NCBI RefSeq assembly: GCF_009827335.1
Contig: NZ_WTYH01000001.1
Span: 992,001-1,056,000, forward strand
Source of the DNA: Aurantiacibacter arachoides
GTDB taxonomy: Bacteria > Pseudomonadota > Alphaproteobacteria > Sphingomonadales > Sphingomonadaceae
DNA: 64,000 nt
Direction of reading: 5' to 3'
In this document: positions 36,276 through 45,775 of the stretch, piece by piece
Layout: each line of letters opens with the position of its first letter
Numbering within the stretch: the first letter of the stretch is position 1
Made by a program: the position numbers and the translations under genes
The notes under the pieces: model-generated
The model's input: the letters and a program-made list of their open reading frames with translations, nothing else
Databases searched by the model: none
What the model was told of the DNA's origin: nothing

Positions 36276-36704
36276 TTGATCGGGCAGGTTAAGGTGGAAG
36301 ATATTCCGACATTTCTGACCGTGGTGGCCCTCGCGCTGTTCGACAGCGAGGGCCGTATCCTGTTGCAGCAGCGGCCCGCCGGAAAGCATCACGCGGGGCT
36401 GTGGGAGTTTCCCGGCGGCAAGGTGGAAGCGGGGGAATTTCCCCGTGACGCCCTGGTGCGGGAGATCGAAGAGGAACTGGCGATCGCGCTCGATCCGCAG
36501 ACCCTGTCGCCTTGCCATTTCGCAGAGGATTACGGGCACACCCCTATTGTCCTGTTACTTTACACATCGCGTCAGGCGGGCGTTCGACCACGCGGAATGG
36601 ACGGGCAGGCATGGCGCTGGTCGCTGCCGGCAGAGGCAGCCGCACTACCCCTCGCACCGATGGACCGGGCGCTTCTGAACCTTCTGTCAGACAAAGCTGC
36701 TTAA
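36276..36704 (+). CDS. Nudix hydrolase, MutT-like 8-oxo-dGTP diphosphatase
   Basis: The 142-residue protein has a full Nudix box, GGKVEAGEFPRDALVREIEEEL, and the MutT-like QQRPAGKHHAGLWEFPGGK before it, so it likely cleans oxidised dGTP from the nucleotide pool. The TTG at 36276 and a GTG six codons on (36294) are both possible starts. It is divergent from the second flp pilin with a 63-bp gap and lies 47 bp before tRNA-Arg. Confidence 0.9.
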   Translation: MIGQVKVEDIPTFLTVVALALFDSEGRILLQQRPAGKHHAGLWEFPGGKVEAGEFPRDALVREIEEELAIALDPQTLSPCHFAEDYGHTPIVLLLYTSRQAGVRPRGMDGQAWRWSLPAEAAALPLAPMDRALLNLLSDKAA

Positions 36705-36751
36705 GCGCTTGCCAAGCTGCAAAGGCCCGCTTATGTGCCCGCCTCTCAAGC

Positions 36752-36828
36752 GCGCCCGTAGCTCAGCTGGATAGAGTACTCGGCTACGAACCGAGCGGTC
36801 GGAGGTTCGAATCCTTCCGGGCGCGCCA
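36752..36828 (+). tRNA. tRNA-Arg (anticodon ACG)
   Basis: A 77-nt cloverleaf with encoded CCA: acceptor GCGCCCG pairs with CGGGCGC, the anticodon stem CTCGG/CCGAG frames the loop CTACGAA with anticodon ACG (read as ICG), and the T loop is GGTTCGAATCC. It is followed at once by an intrinsic terminator. Confidence 0.98.
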
Positions 36829-36829
36829 T

Positions 36830-36868
36830 AAAAAGGGACTGGCCCCGTGCGGGGTCGGTCCCTTTTTT
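36830..36868 (+). terminator. Intrinsic terminator of tRNA-Arg
   Basis: AAAAAGGGAC (36830-36839) pairs with GTCCCTTTTT (36858-36867), with an inner GGCCCC/GGGG-type stem and a six-base T run. Confidence 0.92.
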
Positions 36869-36869
36869 G

Positions 36870-37221
36870 TCATGGTCGCACCGGCACCGGATATCGTGGC
36901 CGGCGACACCTAGGGCTGGCACCAAGGCCAGGGGAATATCGCGACACCCATCGCAACTTGCTGGGCCAGCTGGCGAAACGCAGCGGGGAAAGCGAAGAGC
37001 GACGCGCGTTGCGCAAGTTCAAAAAGCTGGACGATTATCGCCATCCTATCGGCGAGGAAGCGAACGACCATTCCCCGATTCCGAAAAACACCCTACGGAC
37101 GATGATCGCAGCACACGCGCGGCGTGTTCGATCGTCGCGAGCAGGCCGAAAAGGCCCGGGCCGAGGTGAGGCCGGCGACAATGGCAGACGCCGTGGAACA
37201 GGTTTCAAGGGAGGAGGGTCA
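36870..37221 (+). other. Gene-poor 350-bp stretch with a possible frameshifted small reading frame
   Basis: No intact gene is evident. From about 36910 to 37105 one frame encodes a charged, codon-biased stretch (LGQLAKRSGESEERRALRK, then KFKKLDDYRHPIGEEANDHS). Around 37105-37130 coding character passes to the +1 frame, which continues VFDRREQAEKARAEV to about 37215. A single-base indel would join them. This might be a decayed small gene, a sequencing error, or chance in GC-rich DNA. A strong ribosome-binding site GGGAGGAGGG ends the stretch at 37209-37218. Confidence 0.35.
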
Positions 37222-38763
37222 TTGGCTTTCGAATACGACGTCGAGGGTTTCGACGATCAATCCACTGCATCCGGCGTCTGGCGTTTTGCCAGGGCACGGC
37301 GGGTGCGCGTGGTGATCGACGGCGAGGACTATTTCGATCTGATTCAGCAGGCCATGCTCAAGGCCGAAAAGCGCATCCTGCTGATCGGATGGGACTTCGA
37401 CACGCGCATACATCTCAGCCGCGGCCGGCGCTGGTGGCAGAAGGGCTGGACCCGCGAATACCCGGCGCGGCTGGGCAGCTTCATCCTGTGGCTCGCCCGG
37501 CATCGCCCCAAGCTGGAAATCCGCATCATCAAATGGCACGTCGAGATGCTGCAGTTCGCCTTTCGCGGCTCCATGATTGCCGACCTGGTCCGCTGGTGGC
37601 GCAACGACAGGATCGATTTCAAGTTCGACACCAAGCATCCGGTCGGGTGTTCGCACCACCAGAAGATCGTGGTCATCGACGAGGATTTCGCCGTGTGCGG
37701 CGGCATCGATCTGACGGCCGCCCGCTGGGACACGCGCGAGCACACGGAAGGCGACCGGCGGCGCCGGCGTCCCGGTGGCAAGGCTTACAAGCCGTGGCAC
37801 GATGTCACCATGATGATAGAGGGCGAAGCTGCCGCCGAACTCGAACGGCTGGGCCGGGCGCGGTGGGCCAGGGCCGGCGGTCCCAAGCTGTCCGTGCCGG
37901 TCACATCGGCCGAAAGTGCATGGCCCGACAACCTGGAGGCCCATTTCGAAGACGTCGAGATCGGCATCGCGCGCACGCGCGCCGAATACGATGGCTGCCC
38001 GAAAATCGACGAGATCGAGAAACTGTACCTCGCGCAGATCGCTGCCGCCCGCGATTTCATCTATGCGGAAAACCAGTATCTCACCTCGCGCACCATCTGC
38101 GAGGCGATCGCCAAGCGCCTAGCGGAGGACGACCCGCCCGAGATCGTGATTGTCATGCCCGAGGTTGCCGAGGGCTGGCTGGAAGAACAGGCAATGTCGC
38201 CGGCGCGGGCCGAACTCATCCAGTCATTGCAGGAACTCGACACCAACGACCGCTTCCACATCTTCGTGCCCTATTCGGGCGAGGAGGCAATTTACGTCCA
38301 TGCCAAGCTTATGGTCATCGATGACCGGATCCTGCGGATCGGTTCGGCCAACATGAACAACCGGTCCATGGGCCTGGACAGCGAGTGCGACGTGTTCATC
38401 GACTGCGAACGACCCGGCAACGAAAAGGCCTGCGAGACGATCCGCACCTTGCGCTTGTCGCTGCTGGCCGAACACCTGGGCATCCGCGAGGAGAACATCG
38501 GCGATGCGCTGGAGCGGCACGGTTCGATGGCGGCCCTGATCGCTGCGGCCGGCGATCGCACGCATCGCCACCTGCGGCCCTTCAACCCGGAATTGCCCGA
38601 TGGCCTTTTGAGCGATATGGCGCAGCGCCAGACGCTCGATCCGGAAAGCCCGGATGAGATGTTCGCCATGCATGAAGCCGGGAACGGGCTGTTCCGCCGC
38701 GGTTCGATGCTGTCGCGGGCGCGGGCGCGGTTGAGACGCAAGCGCAGGAGCGGCAATGAGTAG
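37222..38763 (+). CDS. Phospholipase-D-superfamily protein, cardiolipin-synthase-like
   Basis: The 513-residue protein carries two HKD motifs: HHQKIVVIDEDFAVCGG in the first half and HAKLMVIDDRILRIGSAN in the second, each with His, Lys and Asp correctly spaced. The family includes cardiolipin synthases and phospholipases D that act by a phospho-His intermediate. There are no clear N-terminal membrane helices, unlike ClsA of Escherichia coli, so this is closer to ClsB-like or PLD-type enzymes. I choose the TTG at 37222 because GGGAGGAGGG lies 3 nt before it. Its stop overlaps folE by 8 nt. Confidence 0.88.
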   Translation: MAFEYDVEGFDDQSTASGVWRFARARRVRVVIDGEDYFDLIQQAMLKAEKRILLIGWDFDTRIHLSRGRRWWQKGWTREYPARLGSFILWLARHRPKLEIRIIKWHVEMLQFAFRGSMIADLVRWWRNDRIDFKFDTKHPVGCSHHQKIVVIDEDFAVCGGIDLTAARWDTREHTEGDRRRRRPGGKAYKPWHDVTMMIEGEAAAELERLGRARWARAGGPKLSVPVTSAESAWPDNLEAHFEDVEIGIARTRAEYDGCPKIDEIEKLYLAQIAAARDFIYAENQYLTSRTICEAIAKRLAEDDPPEIVIVMPEVAEGWLEEQAMSPARAELIQSLQELDTNDRFHIFVPYSGEEAIYVHAKLMVIDDRILRIGSANMNNRSMGLDSECDVFIDCERPGNEKACETIRTLRLSLLAEHLGIREENIGDALERHGSMAALIAAAGDRTHRHLRPFNPELPDGLLSDMAQRQTLDPESPDEMFAMHEAGNGLFRRGSMLSRARARLRRKRRSGNE

Positions 38764-39379
38764 CCTAGTAGGCCCGGACGAAGACGATCCCCGCCGCCCC
38801 GACGGTTCGGCCAAGCCGCCGGTGCCCGATCATGTGCAGGACGCCATCCGCACGCTGATCGAATGGGCCGGGGACGATCCGCATCGCGAAGGGCTTGTCG
38901 ATACCCCGGCGCGCGTGGCTCGGGCGTGGAAGGAATATTGTCTCGGCTATACCGAGGACCCGGCCACCCATCTGTCTCGCGTGTTCGAGGAAGTGGGCGG
39001 CTATGACGAGATCGTGGTGCTGAAGGACATTCCGTTCCAGAGCCATTGCGAGCATCACATGGCACCCATCATCGGCAAGGCGGCGATAGCCTACCTGCCG
39101 ACCGACCACGTGGTCGGAATATCCAAGCTCGCCCGCGTCCTGCACGGCTTTGCCCGGCGGTTGCAGATCCAGGAGCGGCTGACGGCCGAAGTGGCGCAGT
39201 GCATCTGGGACAACCTGCACCCGCGCGGCGTTGCCGTGGTGATAGAGGCGAGCCATGCCTGCATGACCGCCCGCGGCGTGCGCACGCCTGGCGTGGGCAT
39301 GGTAACCAGCCGCGTGATGGGCACTTTCCGCAGCGATTCGAAAAGTCGCGAGGAAGTGCTTCGGCTGATGGGCTACTAG
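38756..39379 (+). CDS. folE: GTP cyclohydrolase I
   Basis: The 207-residue enzyme converts GTP to 7,8-dihydroneopterin triphosphate, first step of folate synthesis. The zinc ligands are in SHCEHHMAPIIGKAAIAY and ASHACMTARGV. KLARVLHGFARRLQIQERL is the family signature. The N-terminal 30 residues are a charged, Pro-rich extension. The ATG overlaps the PLD-family stop. Confidence 0.96.
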   Translation: MSSLVGPDEDDPRRPDGSAKPPVPDHVQDAIRTLIEWAGDDPHREGLVDTPARVARAWKEYCLGYTEDPATHLSRVFEEVGGYDEIVVLKDIPFQSHCEHHMAPIIGKAAIAYLPTDHVVGISKLARVLHGFARRLQIQERLTAEVAQCIWDNLHPRGVAVVIEASHACMTARGVRTPGVGMVTSRVMGTFRSDSKSREEVLRLMGY

Positions 39380-39413
39380 GCCCCCGAACTCGAGTTGAAG
39401 ATAAGGATTGCGA

Positions 39414-40706
39414 ATGGCGTCGCTGCGCGTGAGAGGTGGACAGAAACTGGTCGGGCGGATCGAACCGTCGGCCAACAAGAACGCGGTGCTACCGGTGCTG
39501 TGCGCCACGCTGCTCAGCGACGCGCCGATCATGCTGCGCAACGTTCCCGAGATTACCGACGTTACGCGCATCCATGCCTTTTTCACCGAGCTTGGCAGCA
39601 CGGTCGATTGGGACAAGGCGGCCCAGACGCTGCGGATCGACCATTCGACCATCCCTTCCAGCGCCAAGGCCAAGCTGCCGCAGGCGATGCGCGCCAGCAT
39701 CATGATGATCCCCGGACTGCTGCGACGGCTGGGTGAGGCGCGGCTGGAGCACGAGGTAAAGGGCTGCACGCTGGGCGCGCGCGAGATCGACCCGCACGTC
39801 CAGGTGTTCAAGGCTTTCGGCGCGGAAACCAGCTATGAAGGCAAGGACATCGTCTTCCGCCAATCCGGCAAGCCGGAGGCGGCGCGCATGTGGCTGGAAT
39901 ATGCCAGCGTCACCACGACCGAGAATTTCATCATCAGCGCGCTCAGCGCCAGCGGCACCAGCCAGATCGTCAACGCCGCTTGCGAGCCGCACGTGCAGGA
40001 GATGTGCACCTTCCTCGAAGCCATGGGCGCGACCCTGCGCGGCAAGGGCACATCGATGGTGTCGATCGAGGGCGGGGCGACTTTCCGCGCGGTCGATTAC
40101 ACCTTCGTCGAGGATTTCCACGAGGTTGCCACCTTCATGGCGCTGGCCGCGGTGACCGGCGGCGACATCGCGGTGCGCAACACGCGGCCCGAGGATTTCA
40201 TGCTGATCGACCGCACGTTCGAGAAGTTCGGCGCCCACGTCGAGCATAAGGACGGCTGGAGCCGCCTCGACGCGCCCGAGCAGCTCGTGGTGCAGCAGAA
40301 TTTCACCAGCCACCTGACAACGAAGGTGGAGGCCGCGCCGTGGCCGTACATTCCTGCCGACCTGCTGCCGATCTTCATCGCGCTGGGCGTGAAGGCCAAG
40401 GGCCAGACGATGTTCTGGAACAAGGTCTACGAAGGCGGGCTGACCTGGCATACCGAACTCAGCCTGTTCGGCGCGCACACCCTGCTATGCGACCCGCACC
40501 GGCTGCTCACCTTTGGCGGTGACAAACTGGTGCCGGCAACCGTGACCAGCCCATATATCATCCGCGTCGCCATCGCGATGCTGATGGTGGCCGCCAGCAT
40601 CGATGGCGAAAGCACGATCCTGGATGCCGACCCCATCCGCCGCGCGCACCCCAACTTCGTCGACAACATCGACAGCTTGGGCGTGGACGTCGCCTGGGAC
40701 GACTAG
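39414..40706 (+). CDS. Divergent UDP-N-acetylglucosamine 1-carboxyvinyltransferase (MurA-like)
   Basis: The 430-residue protein is in the MurA/EPSP synthase family, which adds enolpyruvate to UDP-GlcNAc in peptidoglycan synthesis. Key residues are kept: Lys22-Asn23 in SANKNAVLP, Arg in QAMRASIMM, and Cys118 in KGCTLGAREID, matching fosfomycin-target Cys115. Yet several blocks differ from the usual sphingomonad MurA: the SVGATEN-type segment reads SVTTTENFII and the PGFPTDLQ segment reads WPYIPADLLPIF. I therefore read it as a second, divergent MurA-type enzyme, or a lineage-specific replacement. The ATG at 39414 has AAGG 7 nt upstream. Confidence 0.82.
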   Translation: MASLRVRGGQKLVGRIEPSANKNAVLPVLCATLLSDAPIMLRNVPEITDVTRIHAFFTELGSTVDWDKAAQTLRIDHSTIPSSAKAKLPQAMRASIMMIPGLLRRLGEARLEHEVKGCTLGAREIDPHVQVFKAFGAETSYEGKDIVFRQSGKPEAARMWLEYASVTTTENFIISALSASGTSQIVNAACEPHVQEMCTFLEAMGATLRGKGTSMVSIEGGATFRAVDYTFVEDFHEVATFMALAAVTGGDIAVRNTRPEDFMLIDRTFEKFGAHVEHKDGWSRLDAPEQLVVQQNFTSHLTTKVEAAPWPYIPADLLPIFIALGVKAKGQTMFWNKVYEGGLTWHTELSLFGAHTLLCDPHRLLTFGGDKLVPATVTSPYIIRVAIAMLMVAASIDGESTILDADPIRRAHPNFVDNIDSLGVDVAWDD

Positions 40707-40735
40707 GTTATCGCGAACGCCTGGAGCGCAAGCAA

Positions 40736-40763
40736 AAAGGGGCGCCGCAACGGGCGCCCCTTT
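40736..40763. terminator. Bidirectional intrinsic terminator between the MurA-like gene and the peroxiredoxin
   Basis: AAAGGGGCGCC (40736-40746) pairs with GGCGCCCCTTT-type sequence (40753-40763) around a six-base loop, with an A run on the left and T-rich sequence on the right, between convergent genes. Confidence 0.85.
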
Positions 40764-40785
40764 CTCGTTTGCACTAAAGGCTGAC

Positions 40786-41265
40786 TCAAAGCTGGCCGAG
40801 CATGTGCTCCGCGCCGGAGACGCCGAATTCGCCCGGGCCTTCGACGTTGATCTCGGTCACCACGCCGTCGTCGACGATCATCGAATAACGGTTGGACCGC
40901 TTGCCCATGCCGTAGGCGTCGAAGTCGCTCTCCAGGCCAAGTGCGCGGGCGAATTCGCCGTTGCCGTCAGCCAGCATGGTGATGTCGTCCGAACCATCGG
41001 ACTTGTTCCAGGCGCCCATCACGAAGGCATCGTTCACGCTGGTGCAGGCGATCTCGTCGACGCCCTTGGCTTTCAGCGCCTCGGCGTTGTCGACGAAGCC
41101 GGGCAGATGCTTGGCCGAACAGGTGGGCGTGTAGGCGCCGGGCACGGCGAACAGGGCCACCTTGCGGCCGGCGAAAAAGTCGCTGGAGCTGACCTGCTCC
41201 GGCCCGTCGGCGGTGGCCTTGCTCAGCTTCACGTCGGGGATTGTGTCACCTTTGGCAATCGTCAT
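40786..41265 (-). CDS. Peroxiredoxin, Prx5/atypical 2-Cys type
   Basis: The 159-residue enzyme reduces hydroperoxides. The peroxidatic Cys49 lies in VPGAYTPTCSAKHLPGF, the Prx5-type motif, and a further Cys near 74 (DEIACTSVND) could assist. The ribosome-binding site AAGGAA precedes the ATG. It is divergent from ahcY across 228 bp. Confidence 0.93.
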   Translation of the reverse strand: MTIAKGDTIPDVKLSKATADGPEQVSSSDFFAGRKVALFAVPGAYTPTCSAKHLPGFVDNAEALKAKGVDEIACTSVNDAFVMGAWNKSDGSDDITMLADGNGEFARALGLESDFDAYGMGKRSNRYSMIVDDGVVTEINVEGPGEFGVSGAEHMLGQL

Positions 41266-41493
41266 GTCGTGTCGTTCCTTGCATTGGGGAATTGATGCGT
41301 CGGAGATAGGCGCGACTAATGTTCGCGCAAGGGCGCTGGGCATGGGCATGTGCATGGGCAGGGGCACAGGCCCGGGGTTCCGGCGGCAGGGCTTTACGGT
41401 TCGGGCGTGCGCCTCTATGGCGCGCGGGCACATCCACGCTGCATGGAGCCCCGGCAGCGCCTCACACCCCCTTTTCTGACCAAGGAGCTGCCT
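41266..41493 (+). promoter_or_regulatory. Structured leader region of ahcY
   Basis: The 228-bp gap has a run of short GGGCAT-type repeats (41338-41366), then a hairpin GCGCC/GGCGC (41409-41413 with 41419-41423) and a second hairpin CGCTGC/GCAGCG (41437-41442 with 41454-41459). A Shine-Dalgarno AAGGAG sits at 41482-41487. S-adenosylhomocysteine riboswitches are known upstream of ahcY genes in other proteobacteria; I see some local resemblance but not the full consensus, so I do not call one. Confidence 0.4.
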
Positions 41494-42906
<1,413 letters not shown>

Positions 42907-42986
42907 CCTTATAGCCCGCCGGATTATGGTGTTAATCCGGCGGGCGGTCATTGCATCGCGCCCGTCCGGCGCATAGCTGCTGGGGC

Positions 42987-45341
42987 ATGGAACTCAGCCT
43001 CACTGCGCTGGCCTTGCTTGGCCTTCTGCTGGCAGCATGGACGCTGAGCGCGCTGTGGATGCTGGTCAGCTCGCTCAATCGCGCGCGCTCTGCCAAGAAT
43101 GCCCGCGTGGCGATGCGGCGGCTGTCGAAGATGATCGACGATGCCCCCGCGATTCCCCTGCTGGTAAAGAGCGACGGGCGGCTGGAAGGGCCGGATCGGC
43201 TCGCCGCATGGCTGGGCCTCGGCAAGCTGCCGGGCTTCATCACCGAACTCGACAGCGGCAGCGCCGGCCTCGATGCCGCGGACCTCGACCAGCTGCGCGA
43301 CGCGGTGAAACGCACGCAGAAGACCGCCGCACCCTTCAGCATGGTCACCACCCCGCGTGGTTCCGAACGCAGCCTCGCGGTGCGCGGCCAGCTTGCCAAC
43401 CCGGCCATCGCCACCGGTGGTGCGGTGCTGATATGGTGGTTCGATTTTTCCGAAAGCCAGGGCGAACTCAGCCGCCTGCGGGGGGAAACGGCGCGCGCGC
43501 GCAACGATTTTGCCGCGCTGGTCGGCCTGATCGAGGCCGCACCCATGCCGATGTGGTTCCGCGGACCGGACATGGGCCTGCGCCTCGTCAACTCCGCCTA
43601 TGTCGAGGCGGTGGCGGCAAAGAACGCCAAGGCCGTGGTCGACGACCAGATCGAGCTGATCGAGACTGTCGATGGCCTTACCGCCGCGCAGATCGCCGGG
43701 CAGGCGCAGGATCGTGATACGCCCGTGGAGCGCATCGTGCAGGCCACCGTCGGCAGCCAGCGGCGTACCTTGCGGGTGTCCGACCTGCCGCTCGGGCCGG
43801 AGGGGGTGGCTGGCTATGCCATCGACATCGAGGAGATGGAGGAACAGGGCCGTGCCTTTCGCGCCTTCCGCGCGGCGCAGCGCTCCATGCTCGATCAGCT
43901 TTCGATCGGGGTGGCCCAGTTCGACGAGAACAAGCTGCTGACCTTTGCCAATCAACCGTTCCAGCGCATTTTCATGGTGCCTGCCTCCGCCCAGGTCGAT
44001 CCGCCTACCTTTGAACGCTTTCTGGATTTCGCCCGCGATGCCGGACGCCTGCCCGAGGTGCGCGACTTCCCCGTATGGCGCGGCGAACTGGCGCAGTGGT
44101 TCACCCGCGACGTGCCGCAGGAAGATAACTGGACCCTGCCCGACGCCACCCACCTGCGCATCGTCGCCCAGCCGATGCCCGATGGCGGGCTGGTGCTGAT
44201 CGCGGAGGACAGATCCGAGCAGCTGGCCCTGTCGGCCACGCGTGACACCCTGCTGCGGACGCGCACGGCGACGTTCGATTCGCTGTTCGAATCGCTTGCG
44301 GTATTCGCACCCGATGGACGGATGCAGCTGTGGAACCGCAGTTTCCCGGCGATCTGGGGGTTGCCCGAAGATTTCTTCGACGCCCACCCGCATGTCGACA
44401 AGCTTCTCGACCGCATTTCCAATCGCCTTGCCCGGCCGGGCCAGCGCAAGGCCATCAGCGAGGTGGTGCGCGCCTCCACACTCGACCGCCAGCAGCGCGG
44501 GGGGCGTGTCGTGCTTTCCGACGGACGCACGCTGGAGTTCGCGGGCGTGCCGCTGCCCGACGGCAACGGCCTGTTGACCGTGATCGACGTGACCGATTCG
44601 ACCAAGGCCGAGGAAGCACTGCGTGAACGCGCCACTGCGCTGGAGGAGGCGGACGCGGTCAAGACCCGGTTCCTCGCAAACATGAGTTACGAATTCCGCA
44701 CGCCGCTGACATCGATCGGTGGCTTTGCGGAACTGTTGCAGACCGGCATGGCGGGCGAACTGTCTGACCAGGGCAAGGAATACGTGGCGGCCATCCTCTC
44801 CTCGGTCGAACGCCTGTCCAGCCAGATCGAAAGCGTGCTCGACCTGACGCAGAGCGAAGTCGGCTTGCTGCCCATCGCGACAGAGGAAGTCGATCTGCTG
44901 GGCTTCACCACGCAGGTCGTGCGGATGCGCGAGGAGGCGATCGAGGCGAAGAACCTGACGCTGGATCTGCGCGGCGATCGCGGGGCGGGGACGGTCAACG
45001 CCGATGCGCGTCAGCTTGGCCGGGCGCTGGGCAACCTGCTCGACAACGCTATCGCCGCCGCGCCCGAAGGCGGCCGCATCCTGGTGGCGCTGGGACGGCG
45101 CAAGGCGGGTGCGCGGATCGTGATTTCGGACAACGGCGAAGGCATGAAGCCAAGCGAACTGGCCCGCGCGCTCGACGGGTATCGCCTGGTTGGCAGCGAT
45201 GGACGCGACGGCAAACGCGGCGCCGGCCACCGCGGCTTGGGCCTGCCACTTGCGCGCCAGTTGATCGAGGCGCACGGCGGCAGGCTGGAGATCCAGAGCG
45301 AGAAGGGCGCCGGCACCACGGCAACGGTGTTGCTGCCGTGA
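42987..45341 (+). CDS. divL: DivL-like PAS histidine-kinase homologue with Tyr in place of the phospho-His
   Basis: The 784-residue protein has one N-terminal membrane helix (about 4-25), several PAS-like domains (about 190-300, 305-420 and 430-545) and a HisKA-HATPase_c core. The H-box reads LANMSYEFRTPLTSIGG, with Tyr568 where sensor kinases have His. That substitution is the hallmark of DivL, which in Caulobacter acts as an allosteric switch controlling CckA and hence CtrA. The ATP-binding N and G boxes (NLLDNAIAAAP, ISDNGEGMKP, RGLGLPLARQL) are intact. It sits between ahcY and tsaE, and its stop overlaps tsaE (GTGA). Confidence 0.9.
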   Translation: MELSLTALALLGLLLAAWTLSALWMLVSSLNRARSAKNARVAMRRLSKMIDDAPAIPLLVKSDGRLEGPDRLAAWLGLGKLPGFITELDSGSAGLDAADLDQLRDAVKRTQKTAAPFSMVTTPRGSERSLAVRGQLANPAIATGGAVLIWWFDFSESQGELSRLRGETARARNDFAALVGLIEAAPMPMWFRGPDMGLRLVNSAYVEAVAAKNAKAVVDDQIELIETVDGLTAAQIAGQAQDRDTPVERIVQATVGSQRRTLRVSDLPLGPEGVAGYAIDIEEMEEQGRAFRAFRAAQRSMLDQLSIGVAQFDENKLLTFANQPFQRIFMVPASAQVDPPTFERFLDFARDAGRLPEVRDFPVWRGELAQWFTRDVPQEDNWTLPDATHLRIVAQPMPDGGLVLIAEDRSEQLALSATRDTLLRTRTATFDSLFESLAVFAPDGRMQLWNRSFPAIWGLPEDFFDAHPHVDKLLDRISNRLARPGQRKAISEVVRASTLDRQQRGGRVVLSDGRTLEFAGVPLPDGNGLLTVIDVTDSTKAEEALRERATALEEADAVKTRFLANMSYEFRTPLTSIGGFAELLQTGMAGELSDQGKEYVAAILSSVERLSSQIESVLDLTQSEVGLLPIATEEVDLLGFTTQVVRMREEAIEAKNLTLDLRGDRGAGTVNADARQLGRALGNLLDNAIAAAPEGGRILVALGRRKAGARIVISDNGEGMKPSELARALDGYRLVGSDGRDGKRGAGHRGLGLPLARQLIEAHGGRLEIQSEKGAGTTATVLLP

Positions 45342-45775
45342 TCCGGGACCTGCCCGACCTTGCCGCCATGGACGCGTTCGGCCAGCGGATCGGCGGGCTG
45401 GTTAGGGAAGGCGACGTGGTGGCCCTCACCGGCGATCTTGGCACCGGCAAGACGACGCTCGCCCGCGCCATCCTGGCCGCCCTGGGGCATGACGGGGAGG
45501 TGCCATCGCCCACCTTTACCATTCTCGAGGTGTACGATCATCTGCAACCGCGCGTGGTGCATGCCGATTTCTACCGGCTCGAAGATCCGGGCGAGGTCGT
45601 GGAACTGGGGCTGGACGATTATCGCGACGGCGCGGTCCTCATCGCCGAGTGGCCCGATCACGCCGGCGGCTTCGCGCATGAGGCGAATTGCCTGTCGATC
45701 ACGCTGGAACGCGCGGAAAACGGACGCAGGGCGATTGCCCGGGGCGGGCAAGGTTGGCTAGGGCGGATGCCATGA
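45338..45775 (+). CDS. tsaE: tRNA threonylcarbamoyladenosine biosynthesis ATPase TsaE
   Basis: The 145-residue P-loop ATPase works with TsaB and TsaD to make t6A37 in ANN-decoding tRNAs. Walker A is LTGDLGTGKTTL and SPTFTILEVY is the family's conserved stretch. The GTG start overlaps divL and its stop overlaps amgK (ATGA). Confidence 0.95.
   Translation: MIRDLPDLAAMDAFGQRIGGLVREGDVVALTGDLGTGKTTLARAILAALGHDGEVPSPTFTILEVYDHLQPRVVHADFYRLEDPGEVVELGLDDYRDGAVLIAEWPDHAGGFAHEANCLSITLERAENGRRAIARGGQGWLGRMP

Noticed and set aside
36752..36868. tRNA-Arg as an attachment site for an integrated element
   Set aside because: The 3' end of the tRNA is not duplicated within the window as far as I can see, and there is no integrase or mobile gene nearby. 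The XerD-like recombinase at 32 kb is of the housekeeping type.
41266..41493. A definite S-adenosylhomocysteine riboswitch before ahcY
   Set aside because: Only partial local resemblance is visible and the pairing pattern of the known class could not be built, so it is kept as an open finding rather than a call.
44688..44690. Tyr568 in the DivL-like H-box as a sequencing error for His
   Set aside because: The gene order around it matches the divL locus and Tyr is the known DivL residue, so the substitution is expected.
42948..45275. A 775-residue minus-strand open frame across the divL-like gene
   Set aside because: It mirrors the plus-strand coding frame; the divL-like kinase domains account for the sequence.
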